From NCBI GenBank assembly GCA_025716815.1, contig JAIXMN010000030.1:62001-126000 (forward strand): a DNA stretch of 64,000 nucleotides, read 5' to 3'. This DNA comes from Dichotomocladium elegans (lineage: Eukaryota > Mucoromycota > Mucoromycetes > Mucorales > Lichtheimiaceae). A program made the translations under genes and the position numbers. The notes under the pieces were generated by a model. That model did not search any database. It was not told where the DNA came from and saw only the letters and a list, made by a program, of their open reading frames with translations. This document shows, one piece after another, positions 12,483 through 23,346 of the stretch (its first letter is position 1; every line of letters starts with the position of its first letter).

Positions 12483-13391
12483 ATGGCCACTTCGATAAAG
12501 CGGTGTATCATAGACAATGACAAACAGATCATCTTCAACATGACACATACGCTGTTGCAACAGCTAGTCAACCTCCTCGAGACTTTTCTCGGTGACAACA
12601 GGGCATACATCAAGGCCTCGAATGTGATGCCTGGCGGAACCATTGGAAAACACACGAGGTACGTTAAAGTATTGTCTGCAAATGGGAGGGGGACGCTCTT
12701 ATGCGCACCCCATCTGATGACGGTGGCGCCCTCGCCCGTTACTAAATCAAAAAGAGAAAACACAGACATATTTATGATCATTTTCAGCTGCTGCTTCCTC
12801 CGCATCCTGGGACACATGCAGAGGGTCAATGGATCGTGGACTTTGATGCCCGATCGCGTGATGTATGTTAAAGAAAAGTGCGATGTGGGTAAAAAGAAAA
12901 AAAAAGGTCGGAGACTGACAAAAATAAGTTGGGATCCTTCCTTCCTTCCTTCCCTAGCATCCGATGGAGTCGTTTCCTGACAAAGCAATCGAAAATCTCC
13001 GTGAAATCCAGAGGAGGCTCAAGAGTTCGGAGCTGTCGACGCCTCTCAAGACGCCCCTTGTGCTAGCTGCAACGGTTGGGTCGTCAGATACGGTACCGAA
13101 GTACCATATTGAGTCTACCTTTGAAAGAGAACTGTGGTACTGCTGCATGCATGCTGTAGGTATCTTGGGGTATGACCGTGGGTGAGGATTCATGCAGAAA
13201 AGAAGAAAGAAGGTGCTCACGTGTGCGTGTCCGTGTGTGGACTCTTTGTGCAACAGATCCACCATTATGCCTCAATTAAGGCGATCTGCATCGAAAACGG
13301 CATTCCGGTCAACGAAGATTTTGGCGTTGCGCCGTCCACGATTTTGTATCATCAACACCGGAAATTAAACGACAGCCATCACCGTCTTTAA
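12483..13391 (+). CDS. Unrecognised spliced protein
   Basis: Four coding blocks: 12483-about 12660 (ends ...VMPGGTIGKHTR), about 12788-12862 (HPGTHAEGQWIVDFDARSRD), 12958-13183 (MESFPDKAIENLREIQRRLK ... FERELWYCCMHAVGILGYD), and about 13258-13391 (QIHHYASIKAICIENGIPVN ... YHQHRKL, stop TAA). Blocks 2 and 3 join in phase across a GTATGT donor (ARSRD|HPMESFPDK). Block 1 to block 2 is not in phase with the best donor GTACGT at 12659; using GT at 12663 restores the frame, so the first junction is uncertain. The predicted protein is about 200 aa, soluble, with no signal or membrane segment. I do not recognise the family. Confidence 0.55.
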
Positions 13392-13502
13392 TAATAAATA
13401 GGAAAGAAAACAAAACAAGAAATACCGATTATGAGAGAAGGAAAAAAAAAAGATTACATTGGGTCTTTAGAATGTCTTTAAATACACGCATGTTTTTTGC
13501 AA

Positions 13503-15075
13503 TCACATATTCTCCGACGGGAGATCGACGATGCCTTTCAGGTCGTTGCAGTATTTTACCCAATCGTCCTGGGTGGCAACGCCTGCGGTTGTCTGATCAA
13601 CCCGTCGGATCTGGTCCTGGTGGGTAACATACTGGTTCATTAAGCCATTGATGAACGCGCTCCATGCCCGCTTGGATACATTCGCGTCACCTGAAGCCAT
13701 CACTGTGTCAATGAAGCTCTGAACATGCTGCCCAAGCGGAATAGGCGTTGTTGGTGTGTCTTCTGCGGCAAGCGCCTCTAGTACGTCAGCAACCAAGTCA
13801 AAATCTGTATAATCTCCGGGGACGACCCGTGGACAGCCGTACTCGGAACGACCTGTATTGCAATCGGCCTAGCATTTTTTTTTTTTGGTGAGTCATCCAG
13901 CCCAACCGGATGGAAAAAAGGGTAGCATACCTTGGACTTGCAGCAACGAATACAGAAGCGGCTGTTGGCAGGCTCCAGGAGGTTGACAAAGTATTTCCAT
14001 CCTTGGCACTGGGCGCCAATGGGTTTACCATTCCCGTGATTATCATACTAGTAGGAGCAAACCAATGGCAGTGAGATGGATGAAAACCTCCAACAATATA
14101 AAAAAAAATGATTCGTTTTACCTGACCGCCCTGGTCTGTCGGGAGTAGCCCGTATTTGGTGGGGTCAATGTAGCCTGTCACTTGGATATATGCACTGTTG
14201 CTTTCGACGTGCTTCTTAGTCACAAAGTCTTCAGGGAATTCCTGATTATCGCCGGCCATCCCCTTACGGGAGCAGAAGGGGATGCCAAAATCCTCGTTCG
14301 TGGCCACGTCCATGCCCGGCTTAGGAGGCAAGAACATGCAAAAATTGTCTTCGTCTTGGACGACCACGAGTGGATGGGGCCCGTCTACAGTAGGAGCAGC
14401 AGGGGACGATGGCATTGTTGTCTGGCCCATTGGTGATGGTGACGGTGGCAGCGGCGTCGCTGGCACTGCTTCCGTTACAGGTGGTTGATTCTGTTCCTCT
14501 GTCGTTGGCATTGTTGCTGCTGCTGCTTTTCGCGAGGCCCGTCCTTTTCCTTTGGATCCATGCTTGGCTTTTGGTGCCTTTGTTGTTTTCTCGCCCTGGA
14601 TGCTTGTTTCGGGTCCAAAGGAAGTATTGCTGTCCGGCCCTGGGGAAACAGCCCCTTGCTGTGGTGATGGAGCGACATCAAGTGCAGACTCACTGGGACC
14701 TTGCTGGGTATCATTGGCCTTTTGCGGATTCGTGGGAGCGCTTGCCTTCATTTGGCCCTCTGACAATTCGGGCTTCTGCTGCGTGTCGATGTCTGCGGCC
14801 GATACTGGACTGGCTTGCTCGTTTGCGGGCTGTGCGGCCGCATTAGGATTGCCGACCTGCTCAGCAGAAGGCATGGAAACTGTGTCCGCGTTAGCGGGTA
14901 GAGATGCTGACTGGGCAGGAAGCGGATCTGATGCGACTGTTGCATCGCTATCGCTTGGCATCCCTCGGCGCATGAGGTGGAGAGTAGTATCGGAATCAGC
15001 GTCGACTGCATAGGCATTTGTGTTTGCGAAGAGAAGAACGGCAGCTGAAAGCGTAAGGAAATGGAAGGGTTTCAT
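13503..15075 (-). CDS. Secreted protein with Pro/Ala/Ser-rich stalk and C-terminal Cys-rich domain
   Basis: Three exons, 15075-14122, 14047-13931 and 13868-13503, are all in phase and give 478 aa. Residues 1-23 form a signal peptide (MKPFHFLTLSAAVLLFANTN, then AYA). A long low-complexity region rich in Ala, Pro, Ser and Gln, with a basic KHGSKGKGRASRKAA patch, reaches about residue 230. The C-terminal half is ordered-looking and holds paired cysteines: DEDNFCMFLPPKPG, GIPFCSRKGMAG, KPIGAQCQGWKYF, FCIRCCKSKADC and SEYGCPRVVPGDY. It has no transmembrane tail, so it is probably secreted or wall-associated. I recall similar secreted proteins in fungi without assigned function; the function is unknown. 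Confidence 0.85.
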
Positions 15076-16834
15076 GATTATAAAAGGGAATATAAGTAGG
15101 ATGCAATGATGGAATATCTCTCTCTCTGCGTGTGTGTGTGTGTATGTGTGGCAATGGTATATGCACGTGTGAATAATAAAAAGACAGAAGGGAAAAAAAG
15201 GATCGAGATGAACATTGGGATCCTTTTATAATGAAGTCTGATACAAGTGCAATAGAAAACATATAGTTTGAATGACGGGTCGAAATCTACTACGCTCACA
15301 GTTTCGGGTGATCGACATGCGTCTACTTTATTGGCAATCCCTTTGTTATTCAACTGCGTTGGGTAAAAATACATAGCACAACGTGAAGTAAAAGATAAAT
15401 ATAAACTCGAGGTAACCAACGGCAGACCGAAAAGGCCGAGGCCAATCCGTTCTCCAACCCGTTGATGAAAGATTGTTCTTCTCCTTATCAATCTATACTG
15501 GATGCTGAACCTTGCCTCTGTGGATTCCTCCTTTTATTCCCCTGGGAGGGGGGCGCGGAGAGAGAGACCCATTCGGTCGAGGTAAGAAGCTGCTAGACAA
15601 ACATCCTTGTGCTCGCTATGTACACACATACACACGCAAGCTGTATAGGATGATGGGCGATATCAATTAAATAATGGTGAGCACAATCAACTCTATCGGC
15701 ATTCCCAAGCATGTTCTTTTCTTTGCTCTTTGGGAAACAGGAGAGATGGAAGAGGGGGTTGGTGAAAGGGATAGAAGGAGGAGGATGAAGAGAAGGAGTA
15801 AGAAGAAAAGCAGGCCAATTTTTTTTTTGTTCGTTTGTCACTTGGGTGTCCAAAAATTGAAAGAGTACGGGCCACCTCCTTGTTCTTCGCGAGCTAGTAT
15901 GTAGGAATCCCGAGCAGAGGCAGGCGGTCGAGACCTCTGCTTTCTATTTTCTCATCCTTGCTTGCGTCGCAGATAAGGCTGCCAGGGCATCCGCCTGTGC
16001 ATGCTCATATATACACTGCATAGACCCTCATCCCTATCAATAAGCAATCCTCCATTGCCTCCATTCCTCGAGATCGGATCCATGATCTGATATAGGGTTT
16101 GTATTCAAAGTGATGTGGACAAATGTGGAACCCTCTGATTATCATCCCAGATGGCAGAGGGAGAATAGAGATGGCGAAAAGAAATAGGAGCTTGGTTGGC
16201 ATGTCGAATTAAAGGCAAACCAACGGATGTCTGGCTAAGTTTGTGTCTATGCGTTTCTTGCCCTAGAAAAAAGCGGTTGGAGTCGTGACATTGAACTTGC
16301 AAGGCAATTAGAGCCCTCAAATGAAGTAAAAGATGACATTTACTGAACGTTGCTTTTGCTTCAAAAGATAAAGCAATATGCAATTAAACATTCTGACTTT
16401 GGGACATGGGGTTTCAATGAGATAATCCCTTTCGTGCCTGTCAAAATTGGAGGAAATTCATTCATGCACCGTACTTCTTCAAACTCCGGTCGGGTAAAAT
16501 CGATTCCGACGACCAAAAGCCCCCCCCATTTTAGCCGCAAACGAATCCTGCCTGTCAAACATGTCCATCCTCCTACTCCTTTTTTTTGGCGGGATGATGT
16601 GCTTTCACCGTGAAGAAAAAAGAAACGCTGGCATATGGAGCCAAATGGGGTATACACCTGCACCCCGTTTATCGTAACACGAACACAGTCAAAAACAACA
16701 AAAATATTTTTTCCTTCTGTTTTGCCTCCGCGCTGTGACTTTGAGAGATGTCATCAAATGGGTTTGAGACATGAAATATCGGGGGAAGAGCTGGCCAAGA
16801 CAAAAAAAAATAACTTATCCTTGAACGTTCAATC
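15076..16834. other. Intergenic between secreted protein and EF-Tu genes, no gene seen
   Basis: 1.76 kb between divergent genes. It contains CT/GT microsatellite runs (15117-15150) and AG-rich stretches (about 15740-15810). Open frames are short and lack domains. Both flanking genes must have their promoters here. Confidence 0.5.
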
Positions 16835-18616
16835 ATGTTTGCCTTGAAGACTGCAGTCAACAAAGCCGTTTTGCCCGCCACCCGTGTTGGTGCTCGCCGC
16901 TGTGTCTCTTCGGTCGCTAGCCGTAGCGGTAAGGAATCACCCCGTCATGCACACCGCCTTTCTTGTTTTTCTCTGGACAACTCAGGCAAAAGCCGTTGGG
17001 CCTGACATTATCATGTACTTTATTTAGTTCTCGCGTCGACTCGCATGGCTCTTTCTTCAGGCAACAAGCTGGTAAGGGCTTTTACAGAAGAATTTCAACT
17101 GAATGTGAGGATCGCCACAACTTACTCCCATTATTAGACTGCGAGCCTCTTGCGCGATGCCTATGTTGCTTCTCCTTCGCGCTTCATGCTCGGTAAGATC
17201 ATCGTACTAGAGAGCAGGAGAGATCGAGAGAATTGAGTGGCGTTTTAGGTCGCCGTGGTATGGCCGCCGAGGCCGGTGGCAAGTTCTCGCGCGGTAAGCC
17301 TCATATCAACATTGGCACCATTGGTCACGTCGATCACGGTAAGACCACGTTGACTGCTGCGATCACCAAGACCCTTGCTGCCCAGAACGGCAACACTACT
17401 TTCATGGACTACAACCAGATCGACAAGGCTCCTGAGGAGAAGGCTCGTGGTATCACCATCTCCACTGCTCACGTCGAATACGAGACCCCCAACCGCCACT
17501 ATGCCCACGTTGACTGCCCTGGCCACGCTGATTACATCAAGAACATGATCACGGGTGCTGCTCAGGTATGTGACGCAAGAACGGAAGTGAGAAAAAGAAG
17601 AGTGGGCCGTAGACTCAATCCGTTGTGTATGTATATGTGTGTCTAGATGGACGGTGCCATCATTGTGGTCTCTGCGACGGACGGACAGATGCCCCAGACC
17701 CGAGAGCATCTGTTGCTTTCCCGCCAGGTTGGTGTTCAGAACCTGGTTGTCTTCATCAACAAGGTCGATGCAGTTGACGACGAAGAGATGCTTGAACTTG
17801 TCGAGATGGAGATGCGCGATCTCCTTTCCGAGTACGGCTACGATGGCGAGAACACTCCCATCATCAAGGGTTCTGCGTTGGCTGCGCTTGAGGGTCGTGA
17901 TCCCGAGATCGGCGAGAAGGCGATCCTCCAATTGATGGAGGCTGTCGATGCCCACATTCCTACCCCAGTCCGTGATCTGGATAAGCCCTTCTTGATGCCC
18001 ATTGAAGGTAATGCGAGCGTGACGCAGCAATATTAAGCGTGGCTTGTTAACGTTCCTTACACTAGATGTCTTCTCCATTTCCGGTCGTGGTACTGTTGCC
18101 ACGGGTCGTGTCGAGCGTGGCACCATCACGAAGGGCTCCGAAGTCGAGATTGTCGGTATGGGTGCTCCCTTGAAGACCACCCTGACGGGTATTGAGATGT
18201 TCCGCAAGGAATTGGACCGTGGTGAGGCTGGTGACAACATGGGTGCTCTTCTCCGTGGCGTCAAGCGTGAACAGATCCGTCGTGGTCAGGTGCTCTGTGC
18301 TCCTGGCACTGTGAAGTCTCACAAGAAGTTCTCTGCCCAGTTCTATATTCTCACCAAGGAGGAAGGTGGTCGCCACACCCCTTTCATCAACAACTACCGT
18401 CCTCAGATGTTTGTCCGCACCACCGACGTCACCGTCAGCTTGACCCATCCTGAGGGCACCGAGAATCCTGATGACAAGTTGATCATGCCCGGTGACAACG
18501 TTGAGCTTACTTGCGAGCTCATTCACGATATTGCTCTTGAAGAGGGTCAGCGCTTCACTATTCGCGAGGGTGGCAAGACCGTCGGCACTGGTGTTGTGAC
18601 CAAGATCATTGAGTAG
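16835..18616 (+). CDS. TUF1: Mitochondrial translation elongation factor Tu
   Basis: GTPase that delivers aminoacyl-tRNA to mitochondrial ribosomes. Six exons close exactly: 16835-16928, 17061-17071, 17138-17192, 17249-17565, 17647-18007 and 18066-18616 (1389 nt, 462 aa). Exon 2 is only 11 nt; leaving it out shifts the frame. The first 50 or so residues form an Arg/Ala/Ser-rich presequence. GTP-binding motifs are GHVDHGKTT (G1), ARGITI (G2 region), DCPGHADY (G3), NKVD (G4) and a GSALAALEG segment (G5 region). Domains 2 and 3 follow ([20 protein letters not shown], and the C-terminus [12 protein letters not shown]). The coding sequence shows the C-ending codon preference of a highly expressed gene. 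Confidence 0.97.
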
Positions 18617-18844
18617 AGAAACTTATGCTTCTTCTTCCTATTTCTCTTTCATCTTATTTCAATTCCTATTCATCCAACAACAGCTCAATCACTTTCACCC
18701 CTCTCTGTTTATATACATTCTATAAAAAAAGCATGCTAGACTTCTTAATGAGAATATGAGGCAAAGAACGATGGTGATGTAGCTGCTTTATTTCTAAGGA
18801 ACCCATTATTCTAATTCTGGTATACAAGAGGAGAGTAGATTTTT

Positions 18845-19108
18845 TTACAGACGATCGCGGGAGTAGACCTTGTCAAACTTTTGGTTGACGGTCATCAGCT
18901 TGACCTGGGTGTTCTGATCGATGTTTTGCCAGGGATAGGGGTTGTTGTAACGATCCCAGACGACTTCTGGGCCACGAGCGAGACGGGTCAAGTACCAGCC
19001 AGCAAGACCGCAAGCGCCACCGACGACGACATAGATAGGAATGATTTCGGGCTTGTACCAGATGCTCCAGAAAGAACGGGCGGCTTTACCAGCGACAGGA
19101 CCAGACAT
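18845..19108 (-). CDS. B12D / NDUFA4 (MLRQ)-like small mitochondrial protein
   Basis: Single-exon 87-aa protein. After a short N-terminus, residues 19-45 make one membrane helix (PEIIPIYVVVGGACGLAGWY), followed by the family signature RLARGPEVVWDRYNNPYPW. This is the pattern of the B12D/NDUFA4 family: small inner-membrane proteins associated with respiratory complexes I or IV. The tail NQKFDKVYSRDRL is hydrophilic. The gene converges tail-to-tail with TUF1, 228 bp apart. Confidence 0.88.
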   Translation of the reverse strand: MSGPVAGKAARSFWSIWYKPEIIPIYVVVGGACGLAGWYLTRLARGPEVVWDRYNNPYPWQNIDQNTQVKLMTVNQKFDKVYSRDRL

Positions 19109-22100
19109 TGATGCAAGTAGGAGAGAGGAAACAATAAAAAATGAATCTCTAATTCTCTGTCCTCTTTATATAGAGAAAGAGTGTCTCCGATTGAATCGCT
19201 CCTTTTGTTGCTGATGATGATGACAGATCGGAGTCATTCAAGCATCCCGCCGTTGGAAAGAGTATGTCTTCTCTTCTCGGGGGGGGGAGGGGGAGGGATT
19301 CCCGACCCACTATCCCTTTCCGATGTGGGGATGCAGGGCAAGTATATCGATCGCATTGGTTCCCGTTTGTCATCCCACCCCTTCCACCTCTTTTTCTTTT
19401 TTGCGCCCTGGGAGATATCAATCAGATCTTTGTTTCATTTTCATTTATCCACATCCGAACCCGCCAAATAAAATTAAGGGAGGGGGGGAATAATTATCCA
19501 TCACCGTGATCAAATCGTAAAGCGCCCTTTCTTACTCTCTCTTATCTGCAGGAACAACACTGATTCTGGCCAAGACTCTTTTGAACATATCCAAAGCGGA
19601 TGGGATTGAGTTGCAGAGTCAGGGATTGTTCATCTTGCGACGATGTGGTTTTATGAGTGACACCGGAAATCTAAGCCAAATTACGCAAAAAAAAAAAAAA
19701 TGAGACAAATTTAGTGACACTGTTTTTTTTTTCGCACAGCGCATACCTCGATCGGGTCGGTTAATACCCATCCTTTTTACCGGTTCTTCACTTTTTTTGT
19801 GCATTATTTGAGAATGGTGTGGGGTTGACGATAATGCGAGATCACTGTCGCTGACGGCATGGCATGTATGATTTCGTTTCCATTGTATTGCAACAAATGA
19901 GCAACCTCTCCAGACCCTATTTGTTTCAGTTAGTTCCGGAAGCATGGATTTAAAAGACGCAACGATCTTCCAGCGCAGCATCCATCCCAGATTTTTGGTA
20001 CTTTGCAAACAAACTCCATCTTCGCATAAATAATCGGGTATGGCAGCAAGTCATACATCCATCCTCCTCTCCCAGCCTGTTGGGTATTCGGGGAGGGACA
20101 TCATGAATGACAAGCACTCGATACACCGAATGATCGAGTCTGTACAGCTTTTTTTGATAACAAAGATTCCCGCAATCGCCTCCCCCGCTTTGAAACTTGA
20201 CGTGGTACAAATCTCGAGTTTATCTTGGGGAAGAAACGTTACGTTGTTTCTCAGCGCAGATTAAGTATGTGTTCGGTCTTGTGCTTTCTGCTAATATCTT
20301 CGTTTGTTCGATCATGAGTGGAGAAAAGCGCCTTTTAGAACGGGGAGGGGGGGAAGGTGGAGCGATAAACTGAAGCTCCTCTCGCCCCAATACCGAGATG
20401 CTGCGAAATAGTTTAAGCACTACGAAAACCTTGAGTGCCAGTCAGGTCAATTGATTTCTTCGTGTCCATGCCCAATTGGTTGGAGTCCCTGGCATGTCTT
20501 AACATGTCAGAGAGAGAGTCCGAACCCTAACAATGTGGCCATCCCGATGACATCGCCTTCAGATCAGAATGCTGATCGCTCCTTTCCTCGCTTCCTATAG
20601 GGTCTGATGCTAACTGTCTGTAACATGTGTTATTATATGAACAACATATTATTGACGATTGAACCTTTTTGTAGGCATGCAACTGTCATGCGTACAAACA
20701 TCTGGCGACCCATTATAGAGATTGAATGTTGAGGAGAACAAGCTCGCGTATGGCCGGAAAGACGAAGGAGCATAAAGGATAGGCGCAGACGCAAAGCAAC
20801 CTACCAGCGACTTGCGCTGGTAAAAACCATGCACAAAGGCGCGACTCAGCAGCCCTGTCAATTTCAAGACTGTTGCTGGTTTGCAGAGTTTCCTTGTGTC
20901 TCCCCAACCATTCGATGACCAGAGCTCACCTCCTGGCCGCAACCAACGATAGGTTTCAGCGGTTATGTGATAAGAAATTACATATACATATACTCTCTTT
21001 AATCAAGTCATTGAACCCACAGCTGTGTGTAAAGTTTGGGGTATACAGCCAGAACACCTTTAGAGTGATAAGCAGTGTCAAGAAGATCCAGATATACTAC
21101 GCGGCTCACTGTCATGTTTCACGTACTTGTTGGCATTTCAGGTATGTCCTAAATATTTAAAATTCTTTTGCTAGCGATAAGACGGTCCCTGGTGCCGATG
21201 TTGACCAGCAGAAATACGTGCGACTAAAGGTAGGAATTTCTTTTAATATTTTCGTATTCTCCAAGGTTATTTGCGTGTCTTTATAAAGCCCTGCGAAACA
21301 GAAACCCATGTGGTATGCATGACAAAGACCTCGCTCTCCAACGTAAGCACTTGATGTGACGAGAATTATAGCGGCTCTGCGAAATGGCTCTATAGGGCCT
21401 GCTAGGCCTGCTGCATCGTCTGTGCGTGGGGGAAAGCTGGGGGATGGCTCCTACGGGTCGGCGCGGTTCTGAGACTCGCTGCTTGAACCTGTTCGCGGTT
21501 GATACGGAAGCAGTCGGTTGACGCCAGCTGAGAGAAAAGTAATTTTCGAAGCGCTTGAAGAGAGGACTCCCCTTATAAAGCCGAGCACGGAATAAACGAG
21601 ACTTCCTCCGAAAAGAGTCAAACACGTGTTCCCGAAATGTTTATTTCACTTGTTAATTTACCTTTGTTGAAAGTCATAGTAACGCCAGCATATACAGTCT
21701 TTTAAAACGTGCTTACCAAGGAGCCGGTCTTTGTGCAGATTTGTCAAAGATAGCGGCCACCTAGTTCATTGTCGACAGGAGCGTAAAAAGCGGATGGATA
21801 TGTCAGGTTGTAAAATGCGAGGAGCATCAGAGTATGAATAGTGCCTGGATGGAAGGAACCAGTGAGTAGACCAACTCCGACATGACTCAGTTCAAAAATA
21901 AGAGTGATCTGTAATGTCAGGAATAGGGAATTACTACGCGCACAGAAAAAAATTGGATTTTGCTATTTGCACCACCCCATTTACACCACCCCTGTTTCAA
22001 ACCCAGACGGCGTCCCACATCTCCCCACGCTCTTACACCACCCCTCATGCAAACCTCGCCCGCTGCGCACCACCCCAACTCAAACTCTATCCTAATTACA

Positions 22101-22486
22101 ATCGCACAAAGAAGATTGACTTGTGTTTAATCTCATGGCATTAGGTGTGTCACCTTACAGATCGCAGCAATGATGGTAAATTAGGTGGATCCTTCTGCCA
22201 GATGCTGAGCGTATTTGGGGTATGATTCAGCTTGACAAGGAAAACTCGGTGCTGAAGTCTGAAGTGAGCTTTATGCACAATCGGGAAGGTGTCATTTAAA
22301 CTTTACCGAATGAAATGGCTTTTATGGAAGAGATCTACAAACACAGAGTTTTCTTTATGTAATGATGCAATATATTGTTTGTGCTTATTCTCTTAAGCCT
22401 TTCGTACTCATTTCAGGGCAATAATGTGCAGATGAAGAGGATAATCGTCATCTCGCCAAGCAACATAATTCATATTTCAAGACTCG
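19109..22486. other. Long gene-poor stretch, no supported gene
   Basis: 3.4 kb with homopolymer runs and no reading frame carrying a recognisable domain. A relatively GC-rich block at about 21300-21560 stands out from AT-rich surroundings. A C-rich strip at about 21965-22085 repeats CACCACCCC-like units. It starts the repeat-rich accessory part of the window. Confidence 0.5.
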
Positions 22487-22919
22487 TTGTCAGATTGTCG
22501 GAAAAGAAATAAAGTTCTGCGCCCAGAAAATAATACACGCTTTTCCTCATACTCTCATTACTACAACTCAATCTCCAATCATGTCAGATGTGAAAAATCA
22601 GGTAGCATTCCCACGGATCTGAATCGTACCTGGACCGGCCATGAAGCTGCTTATGCGGCCTGCCAAGCATAGGCGAAAAAGCAAGACTACGCTCTTTACA
22701 CTTGCAAGAGCAGTTACAAAAGGTAGCAAGAAGTATCGGCGTATCTCATGCAAGCATCACGGGGTACCCAGGAATCAAGACGAGCTTCCTGAAGCGGTGC
22801 CTGGTCCAACAGCAATAATAGTGGACAGCCAAGGCAATTCCGTTTCGCCCACTGAAGTAAAGAAGCATAATAAAAAGCACTCCCAGCGTAATGGGTGCCC
22901 TTTTCAGCTTATGTTATGA
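22487..22919 (+). pseudogene. FAR1-type DNA-binding domain relic (MULE-related)
   Basis: Two neighbouring frames carry one FAR1-like domain. The first reads TWTGHEAAYAACQA, a TAG, then AKKQDYALYTCKSSYK; the second reads KGSKKYRRISCKHHGVPRNQ and KKHNKKHSQRNGCPFQL to a stop at 22917-22919. The order (helix with Cys, basic hinge, C-H-H-G, then N-G-C-P-F) is that of FAR1 zinc-binding domains derived from Mutator-like transposases. The amber codon at 22670-22672 sits where FAR1 relatives often have Trp, and the frame changes near 22725. No MULE catalytic domain follows, so this is an orphan N-terminal fragment. Confidence 0.65.
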
Positions 22920-23048
22920 CCATTGCGCGAGGACAGCCTTGAGTGGAGGGTTGTTGAGATGGATGGGTTAGAGAGAATGAAAAAGGACAACTAGAAAAGT
23001 ATCTTTGAGGTTGATGTTTATTCCTGAAAATTGGTATTTAGACCTGAA

Positions 23049-23152
23049 GAACAAAATAGGAAATGTTATAGTGCTGTAATCTTCTCGGAGTTTATTCTGG
23101 AGCGAATTCAAAGAAATATAGACAAATAAACAATTTTTTTTGAAGGTTAATC
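23049..23152 (+). repeat. DIRS left inverted terminal repeat
   Basis: Starts GAACAAAATAGGAAATG and ends near AAGGTTAATC. Its reverse complement recurs at 27649-27752 with only a few differences, mainly in the T/A run near 23132-23141. Confidence 0.9.
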
Positions 23153-23237
23153 CAATTTGAGCTCGGTCAGGAAGAAAGAAAGAAAGAAGAAGGGTGGGAA
23201 ATGAGACAAGTACAAAAGAAAGGAAGGAAGGGTGGGA

Positions 23238-23346
23238 TTATAACATTTCCTATTTTGTTCTTCAGGTCTAAATACCAATTCTGGTCGAAAGAAGTTCTCA
23301 TAATTTCTTGAGACCATCAGAACAAAATAGGAAATGTTATAGTGCT
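23238..23346. repeat. DIRS internal complementary region
   Basis: Bases 23238-23280 are the reverse complement of the extreme left end (about 23029-23071). Bases 23281-23346 are the reverse complement of the extreme right end (about 27726-27794), apart from a short difference (AAATTATGAG versus AAATTCTTACGAG in the complement). It is the template thought to bridge the ends when DIRS elements form circular intermediates. Confidence 0.88.

Noticed and set aside
17245..18264. 339-codon minus frame opposite EF-Tu
   Set aside because: Antisense shadow of a gene with strong codon bias; EF-Tu on the plus strand is certain.
20400..20650. Possible structured RNA or small gene
   Set aside because: Only short, common inverted repeats and no promoter or terminator pattern.
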